From assembly GCA_022071965.1 (NCBI GenBank), contig JAJVIQ010000007.1, positions 124,001-188,000 of the forward strand: 64,000 nucleotides of DNA, in the 5' to 3' direction. Shown one piece after another: positions 17,039 through 25,882 of this stretch (positions are counted from its first letter, which is position 1; the number at the start of each line of letters is the position of its first letter). The notes under the pieces are model-generated. The model ran no database searches. It had not been told where the DNA came from and worked only from the letters and a program-made list of their open reading frames with translations. The position numbers and the translations under genes are program-made. Source of the DNA: Gammaproteobacteria bacterium. GTDB lineage: Bacteria > Pseudomonadota > Gammaproteobacteria > JAJPIJ01.

Positions 17039-19162
17039 CTAAAAGTCGTAGCGGACCGTGATCCCACCGTAGACGTTATGTGGCGGCGCAGGCTCGAAGT
17101 ACCTGCCGCCGAACGCGTTCAGCCGGACGTTGGCGTTGTACTCCTCGTTGAAGAAGTTGTTGATCCCGAGAAAAGGGGAAAACAGCCATGCGCCCCTCTG
17201 GAAATCGCGACCGACGCGTAGGTTGGCGACGTGATAGGCATCGTTGGTCGCGGTGTTCGCATTGTCCGCGTACAGCTCGCCGACATGCAGCATGTCGAAC
17301 AGGGCGTAGAACCCGGACGGGTGGTAGTAGCTGACCTGGCCGTGAAACTGGTGCCGCGGCACGCCCGGGACCTGCATGCCGTCGCAATTTCCGTCCGGCG
17401 TTCCGCAAGCCTGGGTGGAGCGGAACTGATCGAACTCGAAATCCGAGTAGGTGTAGGCGCCCTGCAGCGTAAGGCCGGGAAATACCTCCCACGCCACTGC
17501 GGCCTCGAGGCCGTCACGAGTGGAATCCGCGGCATTGGTGAAGAATGAGCGTCCCTGAGGCGCGCCAGGAATCTCGAATTGCACGATCTCGTCGGACACG
17601 TCGATCGTGAACACGGCGAGCTCATAGCGGACCTTCTCGGCTATCAGTCCCTTGATGCCCACCTCGTAATTGGTCGCCGTCTGGGGCCCCAGGCTCGCGT
17701 TGAAACCGCCGGCATTGCCGTTGTTCGCAGGATTGGCGAATTCGGTGGTCGTCGGCGTTTCGAAGGCGGTGGAGACTGTGCCATAGAGGTTGATCTCCTC
17801 GATCGGGCTCCACAGCAATCCCACCATGGGGCTGGTCGCATCGAAGTCGACGTCGCCGGAGTCGTCGCCATCGGAGAGGAAGTCGTCCTCGACGTCGAAT
17901 TCGACCACGTCGTAACGCGCCCCGGCCGTCAGTTCGAGGTTCTCGAGGATCGAGAACTCGTTCTGCAGATAGAAGCCGCGGCTGTTCACGTTCTCCGCCT
18001 GATCGAACCGCAGCGGCCCTTGGATGCCGCCCGGCAGGTTGGTGTACCGTTGACGATTGTCCTCCTGCGAATCGATGTCGAAGCCGGCCGTAAAGCGATT
18101 GCGATGACCGAGGAAGCTGTCCGTGTAGCTGTATTGGCCGCCGCCTCCCAGGAAGAATCTGTCGAACTCCACCCACGCATTGTTGGTGAGCGCCGCCCCC
18201 GGATTTGACGGCAGCTTGTTCTGGAAATCGCGCAGCACGTAGTAATTGCGCAGCGTCAGTGAGTGTTTCGGGCCGAAGTCCTTCCGGTAGACCAGCCCGA
18301 CGCGCTGCTGTTCGACGGCCTCGCCCGCATCGAACAACAGGTTGTTGGGGGCTGCAATCTGCCGGTCCGTCGCGACTTCGCCTGCGTTCAGACCGCCGGG
18401 GTCGTTGGCCAAGGGCGAGTCGATGGCATTGAACGTCAGCGTCAGGTTCGACGTCGGATCGAAATCGTACCGGAATTTGCTGTTGAGGACGTTGTTCTCG
18501 GTCTCGGAGTGATCCCGAAATCCGCCCAGGTAGAGATGTGAACCGTTGATCAGGTAGTTCAGGTTGTCGTACTGCCCGCCGCCCTTCAGCTGGAAGTTCT
18601 GAAAGCCGTATGAGCCATAGTCGGCCCGTCCCTGCACGAACGGTATCGGCGGACCGTCCTCGGTGAATATGTTGATCACGCCGCCGGAGGCAACGCCGTA
18701 CAGCGATGACGACGGACCACGCAGCACCTCGATGCGCTGCGTGGAGCCGAGGTCGACATCGTCGATGCCGCCCTGACCGTCAGGCAGGGTGGCCGGAACT
18801 CCGTCGGTATAGATGCGCACCCCACGGATACCGAAATTGGAGCGGGCGCCGAAGCCGCGGATTGATATGCGCAGATCCTGGGCGAAGTTGTACCGGTCTT
18901 GGAAAAACAGGCCCGGCACGCTGTTCAGCGACTCGTCCAGGCCCAACTGTTGCCGCCCGAGCTGAATCTCGTCCTGGCCGACGACGCTCACGGCCGCCGG
19001 GACCTTGAGGGCGGATTTCTCCACGCGCGTGGCAGTGACGGTCACGTCCGTCAGTCTCTCGGTTTCGTCCGTGCCGGATTCCTGCGCCGGGAGTGGCGAG
19101 GAATGAGGCGCCAGTGCGGCGAGCATGGCGGTAAGCGCCCCGTATGGGCGAAGAATGGACAT
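17039..19162 (-). CDS. TonB-dependent outer-membrane receptor
   Basis: A 22-strand barrel receptor for a scarce ligand such as an iron chelate. ATG 19162 follows an AAGGGGGAT ribosome binding site and opens a signal peptide ending near LPAQESG; 707 residues. The plug domain has LTDVTVTATRVEKS, ALKVPAAVSVVGQDEI, GFGARSNFGIRGVRIYTDGVPATLPDGQG, RIEVLRGPSSSLYGVASGGVINI. The barrel ends NVYGGITVRYDF with the usual terminal Phe. Ligand cannot be predicted. It is convergent to the TonB-type gene and interrupts the gshB-tonB-yqgE order common in relatives, suggesting a local insertion. Confidence 0.92.
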   Translation of the reverse strand: MSILRPYGALTAMLAALAPHSSPLPAQESGTDETERLTDVTVTATRVEKSALKVPAAVSVVGQDEIQLGRQQLGLDESLNSVPGLFFQDRYNFAQDLRISIRGFGARSNFGIRGVRIYTDGVPATLPDGQGGIDDVDLGSTQRIEVLRGPSSSLYGVASGGVINIFTEDGPPIPFVQGRADYGSYGFQNFQLKGGGQYDNLNYLINGSHLYLGGFRDHSETENNVLNSKFRYDFDPTSNLTLTFNAIDSPLANDPGGLNAGEVATDRQIAAPNNLLFDAGEAVEQQRVGLVYRKDFGPKHSLTLRNYYVLRDFQNKLPSNPGAALTNNAWVEFDRFFLGGGGQYSYTDSFLGHRNRFTAGFDIDSQEDNRQRYTNLPGGIQGPLRFDQAENVNSRGFYLQNEFSILENLELTAGARYDVVEFDVEDDFLSDGDDSGDVDFDATSPMVGLLWSPIEEINLYGTVSTAFETPTTTEFANPANNGNAGGFNASLGPQTATNYEVGIKGLIAEKVRYELAVFTIDVSDEIVQFEIPGAPQGRSFFTNAADSTRDGLEAAVAWEVFPGLTLQGAYTYSDFEFDQFRSTQACGTPDGNCDGMQVPGVPRHQFHGQVSYYHPSGFYALFDMLHVGELYADNANTATNDAYHVANLRVGRDFQRGAWLFSPFLGINNFFNEEYNANVRLNAFGGRYFEPAPPHNVYGGITVRYDF

Positions 19163-19469
19163 GGAATCCCCCTTGGAAAACTGGATGGTTATTCGATCGC
19201 CGCGGCCCGGATAAGCGGGTAACGCTCGCCGGCGATCCCGCGTTGGACCTGCCATTGTCGTTTGCAAGCAGCGCGCCGATCTGCGGATTTGGCCATTGTC
19301 GCGAAAAGCATACAAATATCAACCGACTGCACGCAGGCACGGTGCCTTGGCCGACACCTCCCGGGAGGAACCGCCCGCGCCACCGGATGCCAGCGAACAC
19401 CCGCTGGTTCTCCGCAACCACCGGCGCCTTTCCCGGTCCAATTTCATTGGTGACCGTTATACTTCAACC
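19163..19469. other. Divergent region between the receptor gene and yqgE
   Basis: A 307-bp divergent control region. On the minus strand the only tidy element is the receptor ribosome binding site (complement of 19165-19174). TTGATA (minus strand, around 19316-19321) resembles a -35, but its -10 partner is poor. No convincing Fur box was found. On the plus strand TTATAC just before the yqgE start resembles a -10. Confidence 0.35.
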
Positions 19470-20030
19470 ATGGCGTCCATAAATCTGACCAACCATTTTC
19501 TGATCGCCATGCCGACGCTGGCCGATCCGAACTTCTCCCAGACGGTGACCTACGTCTGTTCGCATGGAGAGGACGGCGCCATGGGGATCATCATCAACCG
19601 GCCGCTGGATTTCGGGCTCGGGGAGATCCTCTCGCAGATGCAACTGCAGCCCACCGACGAGCGCATCGGCCACATCCCGGTGTACCAGGGCGGGCCGGTC
19701 CAGCGTGATCGCGGCTTCGTGCTGTTCAGGCCCGGCGCCAGCTGGAATTCCAGCATCCAGGTGACCGAGGACGTGGGGGTGGCGACCTCGCGCGACATCC
19801 TGGAGGCGATATCCAAGGGAGAGGGCCCGCGGGAGACGCTGATTGCCTTGGGCTACGCCGGATGGGCCGGCGGCCAGCTGGAGCAGGAGATGCTCGATAA
19901 CGCCTGGCTGTCGATCCCGGCGAGTGAGGACATCATCTTTCGCGTGCCGCCGCAAGAGCGCTGGCACCGGGCCGCGGCGCTGCTCGGCATCAATATCGAT
20001 ACGATTGCCCACGACGCTGGCCACGCATGA
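19470..20030 (+). CDS. yqgE: YqgE/AlgH family protein
   Basis: A 186-residue member of the UPF0301 (YqgE/AlgH) family, whose biochemical role is not established; AlgH was named for an effect on alginate genes in Pseudomonas. ATG 19470 gives NLTNHFLIAMPTLADPNFSQTVTYVCSH, then EDGAMGIIINRPLDFGLGEIL, YQGGPVQRDRGFVLF, VTTSRD-like VATSRDILEAI, GYAGWAGGQLEQEM and DNAWLSIPA, all characteristic. An upstream in-frame extension to 19296 is not supported. It overlaps ruvX by four bases. Confidence 0.95.
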   Translation: MASINLTNHFLIAMPTLADPNFSQTVTYVCSHGEDGAMGIIINRPLDFGLGEILSQMQLQPTDERIGHIPVYQGGPVQRDRGFVLFRPGASWNSSIQVTEDVGVATSRDILEAISKGEGPRETLIALGYAGWAGGQLEQEMLDNAWLSIPASEDIIFRVPPQERWHRAAALLGINIDTIAHDAGHA

Positions 20031-20446
20031 GCCGGGGCGTCCAGCCGCCGCTCACGCTCATGGCCTTCGACTACGGCGAGCGGCGAATCGGAGTGGCGGT
20101 CGGTCAGACCATCACCCGCTCGGCCTCGCCCCTTGCTATCATCGCGGTGCATGACGGCCGACCGGAGTGGGAGGAGCTCTCGCGCCTCGTTGAGCAGTAC
20201 GCGCCGGAGCGGATGATCGTCGGACTGCCGTCGCATGCCGACGAGGCGCCGCATCCGATGGCAGCGCGAATAGCACGGTTCTGCAATCAGTTGCGGGAGC
20301 GTTACCGGCTTCCGGTACAGACCATCAACGAGCGGCTGTCATCGCACGAGGCGCGCGCGCGCGCGGACACCGATGGACAGGCGATCGACGCGCTGGCTGC
20401 GCAGGTCATACTGGAGACGTGGCTGAATGAAAACCGCCCCGCGTAG
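20027..20446 (+). CDS. ruvX: RuvX/YqgF family putative pre-16S rRNA nuclease
   Basis: RNase H-like nuclease implicated in 16S rRNA 5' end maturation. It has 139 residues and begins at the ATGA overlap with yqgE. The metal-binding motif LMAFDYGERRIGVAVG, the AVHDGRPEWEEL region, MIVGLPSHADE and the C-terminal acidic AQVILETWL are seen. It overlaps pyrR by 20 bases, so yqgE-ruvX-pyrR-pyrB-pyrC' is one unit. Confidence 0.94.
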   Translation: MSRGVQPPLTLMAFDYGERRIGVAVGQTITRSASPLAIIAVHDGRPEWEELSRLVEQYAPERMIVGLPSHADEAPHPMAARIARFCNQLRERYRLPVQTINERLSSHEARARADTDGQAIDALAAQVILETWLNENRPA

Positions 20447-20951
20447 GAAAGCTGCCATCGACATCACGGCCTTGCTGAACGACATGGCAGGGCGTCTCGG
20501 CGCCTGCCTTCGAGAGCTCGGCCGCGGGGATTTCGTGCTAATTGGCATACGTACCGGCGGCGTGTGGGTGGCCGAGGAGTTGCACAAGCGGCTGAAGCCT
20601 CCCGAGCCGGTGGGTGGGCTGAATATCGCCTATCACCGGGACGATTTCGCGCGCAAGGGGCTGCACCCGACGGTGGAGCCGTCCGATCTGCCCTTCGGCG
20701 TGGAGAATCGGCACGTCGTGCTCGTCGACGACATTCTTTACACTGGCCGCACCGTTCGCGCGGCCTTGAACGAGATCTTCGACTACGGTCGTCCGGCGAG
20801 CGTGACGCTCGTCGTGCTCGTCGACAGGTGTGGTCGGGAATTGCCCATCGAGGCCAACCTGGTGGGTACCACGATGACGCTCGCGCCCGGCGAGCATGTT
20901 AAACTCACAGGACCTGAACCGCTCGCACTCAAGCTGCAGAAGTCGGCATGA
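20427..20951 (+). CDS. pyrR: PyrR bifunctional pyrimidine regulator / uracil phosphoribosyltransferase
   Basis: A 174-residue type I phosphoribosyltransferase. The PRPP loop [12 protein letters not shown] is at residues 98-109, and [19 protein letters not shown] lies near the start. In Bacillus PyrR binds pyr mRNA to attenuate it; in Pseudomonas the linked PyrR regulates pyrimidine genes. No PyrR-type anti-antiterminator stem was identified here, partly because the upstream sequence is coding. It overlaps ruvX and pyrB (ATGA). Confidence 0.94.
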   Translation: MKTAPRRKAAIDITALLNDMAGRLGACLRELGRGDFVLIGIRTGGVWVAEELHKRLKPPEPVGGLNIAYHRDDFARKGLHPTVEPSDLPFGVENRHVVLVDDILYTGRTVRAALNEIFDYGRPASVTLVVLVDRCGRELPIEANLVGTTMTLAPGEHVKLTGPEPLALKLQKSA

Positions 20952-21913
20952 CGGCACGTGACCTACAGATCAACGAACATGGTCGCCTGCAGCATTTCAT
21001 CACCGTCGAAGGGCTTCCCCGTCAGCTGTTGATCGACATACTCGATCGCGCCGAGGGCTTCGCCGGACTCGGTGGCGGTCGTGCCGTCAAGAAGGTTCCT
21101 CTGCTGCGCGGCAAGACGGTCATCAACCTGTTTTTCGAGCCGAGCACCCGCACGCGCACGACCTTCGAACTCGCGGCCAACCGCCTGTCCGCCGACGTAT
21201 TGAGCCTGAATATCGATGCCTCCTCCGCGAAGAAGGGCGAATCGCTGCTCGACACCCTGCGCAATCTGGAGGCGATGCACTGCGACATGTTTGTCGTGCG
21301 GCACAATCTGAGTGGCGCAGCACACTTCATCGCCACCCACGTCTCCCCGCATATCAGTGTCATCAACGGCGGCGACGGGCGGCATGCGCATCCGACGCAG
21401 GCGATGCTGGACGCCTTCACGATACGCCAGCACAAGCACGATTTCCGAATGCTCTCCGTCGCGATTGTCGGCGACATCCTGCATTCGCGCGTGGCACGCT
21501 CCAATATCCACGCCCTGCGCATCCTCGGGGTTCCCGACATCCGCGTGGTCGGTCCGCATACGCTCATACCGGCAGGCATCGAGACCTTGGGCGTACGCGT
21601 ATTCCAGGACCTGGAGGCCGGACTTCGCGACGTTGACGTGGTGATCATGCTCCGATTGCAGCAGGAACGGATGCGCGGCGCGCTGCTGCCCAGCTCCTCG
21701 GAGTACTTCCGGCTTTACGGGCTGACCGAGCAGCGCCTGAGGGTGGCCAAGCCGGACGTTATCGTCATGCACCCGGGCCCGATTAACCGCGGCGTGGAGA
21801 TCGACTCCGCAGTCGCCGACGGCAGCCGATCGGTCATCCTGCAGCAGGTCAGCCATGGTATCGCGGTGCGCATGGCCGTAATGGCGCTCTGTGCCGGCAG
21901 CCAGACGGAATGA
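20948..21913 (+). CDS. pyrB: Aspartate carbamoyltransferase catalytic subunit
   Basis: Makes carbamoyl-aspartate in pyrimidine synthesis. The 321-residue product has [13 protein letters not shown] at residues 62-74 (carbamoyl-phosphate loop), [54 protein letters not shown] and [12 protein letters not shown]. There is no pyrI regulatory subunit. Instead the next gene is an inactive dihydroorotase, the arrangement in which PyrB forms a dodecamer with PyrC' in Pseudomonas. Confidence 0.97.
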   Translation: MTARDLQINEHGRLQHFITVEGLPRQLLIDILDRAEGFAGLGGGRAVKKVPLLRGKTVINLFFEPSTRTRTTFELAANRLSADVLSLNIDASSAKKGESLLDTLRNLEAMHCDMFVVRHNLSGAAHFIATHVSPHISVINGGDGRHAHPTQAMLDAFTIRQHKHDFRMLSVAIVGDILHSRVARSNIHALRILGVPDIRVVGPHTLIPAGIETLGVRVFQDLEAGLRDVDVVIMLRLQQERMRGALLPSSSEYFRLYGLTEQRLRVAKPDVIVMHPGPINRGVEIDSAVADGSRSVILQQVSHGIAVRMAVMALCAGSQTE

Positions 21914-21923
21914 GGCGGGCGGC

Positions 21924-23201
21924 ATGCGTATAGCCATCAGCGGCGGCCACGTGATCGATCCGGCCAATGACATCGATGCCGTAGTGGACGTTTTCATCGA
22001 AGCCGGCCGGATCGCCGCGCTTGGACGCGCGCCAAAGGGCTACAAGGCCGAGCGGACGGTCAACGCCCGCGGTCTGCATGTCATTCCCGGACTCGTGGAG
22101 CTGAGCGCGCGCCTCGGCGAGCCCGGTTACACGCACAAGGGGACGATCGCCAGCGAGACGCGCGCCGCCGCCGCCGGCGGAGTAACCACCCTCTGCTGCC
22201 CGCCCGATACCCTCCCGGTCATCGATACCCCCGCGGTCGTGGAGTTGATACATCAGCGCGCTACCGCCAGCGGCAGGGCGCGGGTGGTATGTCTGGGCGC
22301 GCTGACGCGGGAGCTGAAGGGCGAGCTGCTGGCCGGCATGGGCGGGCTGCGGCAGGTCGGGTGCGTAGGCGTCAGCAACGCGCGCGTGCCGATCCCGAAC
22401 AGCGAGGTCATGCGCCGGGCGATGGAGTATGCCGCCACCATCGGGATGACGGTTTTCCTGCACGCCGAGGACCCGTGGCTGGCGGCGCAGGGCCACGTTC
22501 ACGAGGGGGCGACCAGCACGCGCATGGGACTGCCCGGGATCCCGGAGACCGCGGAGACCATTTCCGTGGCGCGCGATCTTCTGCTCATCGAGCAGACCGG
22601 GGTGCGGGCGCATTTCTGCCGCCTGTCGACGTCGCGCTCCGTCGCGATGGTCGCGGAGGCGAGGCGGCGAGGCCTGCCGGTCACTGCCGATGTGAGCATC
22701 CAGCATCTTCATCTCATCGACGAGGATGTCGCCGGCTACAACAGCCTGTGCCACGTCCGGCCGCCCCTGCGCGGTCGGCGGGATCGCGACGGCCTGCGCA
22801 AGGCGCTCCGCAAAGGCGTGGTGACGGCCATGTGCTGCGACCATCAGCCTCAGGATCAGGATGCGAAGAAGCTGCCGTTCGATGCCACGGAGCCGGGCGT
22901 ATCGGCGCTGGAGACCTGGCTGCCTCTGGCGCTGCGCCTCGTCAATGAGGGCGTACTGGACATGGCGGCCGCGATTGCCCAGATGACCGCCGCGCCGGCG
23001 GAGATACTCGGTATCGAGGCCGGAACCCTGAGCGAGGGCGCCACCGCGGACATATGCGTGTTCGATGCCAACGCTCAATGGGTGCTCAGCGAGGATAGCC
23101 TGGTGAGCCACGGGAAGAACTCGCCGTTCCTCGGCGAGACGATGCGTGGTCGCGTTTGCTATACGCTGTTGGGCGGCGCCATCGTCCACGAGTCGGCCTG
23201 A
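21924..23201 (+). CDS. pyrC': Dihydroorotase-like protein lacking metal ligands (PyrC')
   Basis: A 425-residue amidohydrolase-fold protein starting at ATG 21924, 10 bp after pyrB. Dihydroorotases carry HxH after the PGLVD strand; here the sequence is PGLVELSARLGEPG, with Ser61 and Arg63 in place of the two His. The usual FSDDG segment is VSNAR, and DHAPH is DHQPQ. Other family features remain: GVTTLCCPPDTLPV, FLHAEDPWL, HFCRLSTSRSV, LCHVRPPLR. It is therefore almost certainly catalytically dead and serves as the structural partner of PyrB, as PyrC' does in Pseudomonas. An active dihydroorotase must be encoded elsewhere. Confidence 0.92.
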   Translation: MRIAISGGHVIDPANDIDAVVDVFIEAGRIAALGRAPKGYKAERTVNARGLHVIPGLVELSARLGEPGYTHKGTIASETRAAAAGGVTTLCCPPDTLPVIDTPAVVELIHQRATASGRARVVCLGALTRELKGELLAGMGGLRQVGCVGVSNARVPIPNSEVMRRAMEYAATIGMTVFLHAEDPWLAAQGHVHEGATSTRMGLPGIPETAETISVARDLLLIEQTGVRAHFCRLSTSRSVAMVAEARRRGLPVTADVSIQHLHLIDEDVAGYNSLCHVRPPLRGRRDRDGLRKALRKGVVTAMCCDHQPQDQDAKKLPFDATEPGVSALETWLPLALRLVNEGVLDMAAAIAQMTAAPAEILGIEAGTLSEGATADICVFDANAQWVLSEDSLVSHGKNSPFLGETMRGRVCYTLLGGAIVHESA

Positions 23202-23286
23202 GCCGCGGTGCCGCGCGCTCCGGGGCGCCTCGCAAGTTCCGCGGAGGAGGACTTGCGGCTGCCGGCAACTCCCCGTTGCGAAACAG

Positions 23287-23517
23287 CTACTGCTGACTGC
23301 CCTCGTTGTCGAAGACCCGCCCCTGCGGCGGCTGCACCTGCTTGCGCAGGCTGGCAGCAATGAGTGTTACCAGGCCGAGGATGATTTCGTCGGCAAACGG
23401 GACGAAGTCGGGGACGAGGACATCGACGACAAAGAGGCCGAGCGCGAGCAGAAACAGCTGCGGAAATCGCAATCCCGAGGCGAACCGTAGCACCGCGCGC
23501 GGGGCGAGCTGCACCAT
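23287..23517 (-). CDS. Small uncharacterised membrane protein
   Basis: A 76-residue protein with an N-terminal basic stretch and one or two membrane segments: FLLALGLFVVDVLVPDFVPF and EIILGLVTLIAASL. The C-terminus is polar. It resembles small DUF6116-like proteins seen in Xanthomonadales-type genomes, but I am not certain of that family. It starts three bases after the stop of the barrel gene, so the two are translated together. The 3' end converges on pyrC'. Confidence 0.7.
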   Translation of the reverse strand: MVQLAPRAVLRFASGLRFPQLFLLALGLFVVDVLVPDFVPFADEIILGLVTLIAASLRKQVQPPQGRVFDNEGSQQ

Positions 23518-23520
23518 GGC

Positions 23521-24447
23521 CTAGAACCTGTACAAAAGGCCGGCCCGCAGCAGCAGGCCGTCGTAGTCGTTGTCGCCCTCGCCATATGCCCGGAAATGAA
23601 GAGCCGAGAGATCCAGGGCCAGGCTTTGCGACATGGCGAAGTTGATACCGAGCTCGCCCGTGAGGGTGTCGGCGTCCAACCGGTAGGCGAACCGATCGCC
23701 CGGATAGAAGCCGCCAACGGGGATCGCTGCGATGGGGCGCTCGCTGAGCGCCTCGTCGAGGCGCCACGTCTCGGAGGCGTTCAGAACCTGCGGCCGGGGT
23801 GTCGCCGTCGACACGACCTCCCCGGTCTGCCAGGCAAGCGTTCCGTACAAGGTCATCCTTTCCCCGATGTCGTAGTCGAGGTTGCCGGAGAAACGGTGGT
23901 TGTCCAGATCGAAGACATCCCCCTCCCAGGCCCGGCGCAGCTCATAGCGGTAGCTCACTCTTCCGACGAGCCGATCGGTGAAATTGCGTCCTAGCGCCAG
24001 ATTGAGATGCAATTGCGCGCCGTCGCGTATGTCGCTGTCGCGGTACTGCAGCAGCGCCGCAACCAGCTGAGCCTCGTACCACGGCGCCGAGAAGGAGGCG
24101 CCCGGCTGATACCGGAACGTGCTCGCGGCGCTCGCGGTCAGGGCGCTCAAATCATCCCACTCGGTGTGCGCGGCATACTCCAGCCGCAAGGAATGCAGCA
24201 GCCCGGAGCGGCTGTCGAGCACCTGCGGCACGTTGAGCGATCCCGACAACGCGATGATGTTGTCTTCCAGTACGTCCTCGTCGACCTCGGCGCGCCCGAC
24301 GTTGTCGTCATGCAGAAAATCGAGTGAGGCATCGAAATAGTGACTCTGCGCAGCGGCGTCACTGCCGGCCCCGAGGGACGCCAGGACGAGCAGGACCGCT
24401 GCCGTCGCGGGTCGGCGTGGACGGGCGTTAGGGAGGCCGGCTGTCAT
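23521..24447 (-). CDS. Predicted outer-membrane beta-barrel protein
   Basis: A 308-residue protein with an N-terminal signal peptide (AAVLLVLASLGAGSDAAAQ). The mature part consists of alternating polar/hydrophobic strands rich in Tyr, Leu and Asp, for example SHYFDASLDFLHDDN, GRVSYRYELRRAW and LYGTLAWQTGEVV, and ends LLRAGLLYRF with a terminal Phe, the usual outer-membrane signature. The frame is open further upstream to 25119, but that extension is antisense to the FecR-domain gene. It is divergent from the FecR gene across 114 bp. No specific family is recognised. Confidence 0.78.
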   Translation of the reverse strand: MTAGLPNARPRRPATAAVLLVLASLGAGSDAAAQSHYFDASLDFLHDDNVGRAEVDEDVLEDNIIALSGSLNVPQVLDSRSGLLHSLRLEYAAHTEWDDLSALTASAASTFRYQPGASFSAPWYEAQLVAALLQYRDSDIRDGAQLHLNLALGRNFTDRLVGRVSYRYELRRAWEGDVFDLDNHRFSGNLDYDIGERMTLYGTLAWQTGEVVSTATPRPQVLNASETWRLDEALSERPIAAIPVGGFYPGDRFAYRLDADTLTGELGINFAMSQSLALDLSALHFRAYGEGDNDYDGLLLRAGLLYRF

Positions 24448-24561
24448 GGCGCACAATTGTGAATCCGCCGTCGCTAACACACAAGCCGATGCAAACCGGC
24501 CGTGCTGCTGGTATTGTTGAATTCGCCGCATTCGGGCTGGTGGAAGATTCGGGGGAGCGAC

Positions 24562-25293
24562 ATGACTGCACGCGCACGGGATGTGGATGACCCACGCCGG
24601 CAGTTTCTGATTGCCCTGCTCACGGCGGGCGCATACATGCTGGGGCGGCCGCCGGATGCGGCGGCGGGACTGCTCGGTACCGTGCCGAGGCCTCTGCCGC
24701 CCGGCCGGTCGGTGCACACCCACTCCGGTGGAGTCCGCGTCAACGGGCGACCCGTGGATGTCGGAACGCTGATCCACGCCAGCGACGTGGTGGAGACGGA
24801 TGCCGGCGGCAAGCTCGTGTTCGTCGTCGGCAAGGACGCCTTTCTGCTGCGGGGGCAGAGCCGGCTGGAGCTGATCGCCGCCGGCGCCGAACAGTTTGCG
24901 GTGGGGACCTTGCGGCTCGCGACCGGGCGGCTGCTGTCGGTCTTTGGCAGGACCGCGCATCGTGTCGAGACCGTGACCGCCACCATCGGGATACGTGGCA
25001 CGGGTCTGTATGTCGACTCTGAACCGGATCGCACCTACGTGTGCACCTGTTATGGCACCACGGAGATCGCGGCCGTCGGCGATCCGCAGAGCAGCGAGAT
25101 CATCAAGGCCTCCCATCACGACGCGCCGCGTTACGTGCTTGCATCAGGCAGCAGCGGCAAACGCATCGAGGCCGCTCCATTCAAGGATCACACCGACGAG
25201 GAGCTGGAGTTGCTGGAGGCGCTCGTCGGCCGGACTACGCCATTCAGGCTGCCCGGTGACGCCTACGGGCGCCCACGTCGCAATACCTACTAA
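24562..25293 (+). CDS. FecR-domain protein with Tat-like signal
   Basis: A 243-residue protein starting at ATG 24562 after GGGGGAGCGA. The N-terminus DPRRQFLIALLTAGAYML has a twin-Arg (residues 12-13) and a hydrophobic stretch, suggesting Tat export. A FecR-like beta-domain follows: GGVRVNGRPVDVGTLIHASDVVETDAGGKLVFVVGKDAFLLRG, seen as shorter motifs, then RLATGRLLSVFG and TATIGIRGTGLYVDSEPD. The second half holds CTCYG and a predicted helical tail. Unlike FecR itself there is no cytoplasmic sigma-factor-binding part and no sigma gene nearby. Related FecR-domain proteins are often linked to outer-membrane barrels, as here. Confidence 0.82.
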   Translation: MTARARDVDDPRRQFLIALLTAGAYMLGRPPDAAAGLLGTVPRPLPPGRSVHTHSGGVRVNGRPVDVGTLIHASDVVETDAGGKLVFVVGKDAFLLRGQSRLELIAAGAEQFAVGTLRLATGRLLSVFGRTAHRVETVTATIGIRGTGLYVDSEPDRTYVCTCYGTTEIAAVGDPQSSEIIKASHHDAPRYVLASGSSGKRIEAAPFKDHTDEELELLEALVGRTTPFRLPGDAYGRPRRNTY

Positions 25294-25382
25294 CTCAGGC
25301 GCGGGGCAATTCAGCGGTAGTTCAGTCCCTCGCTCCTAGATTGGGCCACGTTCGGCAATCCTGCGAAAGCGAGGTAAAGCTC

Positions 25383-25778
25383 ATGCGTACCCTGAACAGA
25401 ATGTTGGTTTGTGTTGCGACGGTGATGACGACGCTGCTGCTGCCGTCCACGAGCTTCGCTCGGGACAACGTCTATCTCAATTTCGGATACAGCAGCGCTT
25501 ACCCGGCAACTCATTACCACCGGAACCGATACCCCGGCGTGATCCACGCAACGCCGTACTATCCGCTGCCCGTAACCCACTATCGCCACTATTACTCACC
25601 GCGCCACTATTACGCCGATCGATGCGCGCCGCGCGGGTACTTTGACGCTTACCGGCCGCGTCATCATGGCCGGCGCGACCTTCATCGCGACCATTGGCGC
25701 GGCGGCGATGACGGATATCATGGCGGTCGGCACGACCGGCGGGGCAGCAGCCACATCTTCGTCGAAAAGGACGACTGA
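25383..25778 (+). CDS. Secreted His/Tyr/Arg-rich small protein
   Basis: A 131-residue protein starting at ATG 25383 after GAGGT. A signal peptide (MLVCVATVMTTLLLPSTSFA) precedes a mature part that is rich in Tyr and His (YHRNRYPGVIHATPYYP, HYRHYYSPRHYY) and then Gly/His/Arg/Asp-rich (DYHGG-like runs near the C-terminus). Such composition could bind metal, but no domain is recognised. Its 3' end is followed by a hairpin terminator at 25794-25832. Confidence 0.7.
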   Translation: MRTLNRMLVCVATVMTTLLLPSTSFARDNVYLNFGYSSAYPATHYHRNRYPGVIHATPYYPLPVTHYRHYYSPRHYYADRCAPRGYFDAYRPRHHGRRDLHRDHWRGGDDGYHGGRHDRRGSSHIFVEKDD

Positions 25779-25793
25779 ATACGATTCGCGATG

Positions 25794-25832
25794 CCTGCAC
25801 GGGCCGGAGAGGCCCGTGCGGGTTGAGTTTTG
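25794..25832 (+). terminator. Intrinsic terminator after the His/Tyr-rich gene
   Basis: CCTGCACGGGCC and GGCCCGTGCGGG form a 12-bp stem (one G-T pair) around the loop GGAGA, followed by TTGAGTTTT. It lies 16 bp past the stop codon and ahead of the next gene, whose longer possible N-terminus would begin inside it. Confidence 0.75.
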
Positions 25833-25882
25833 CTGACTCCGCGGCTATTGTTTTCGCCCGGTTCGCAGGGCGACAGGGTACG

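Noticed and set aside
19300-19330. Possible Fur box upstream of the TonB-dependent receptor
   Set aside because: The AT-rich stretch has only a partial match to the GATAAT repeat pattern.
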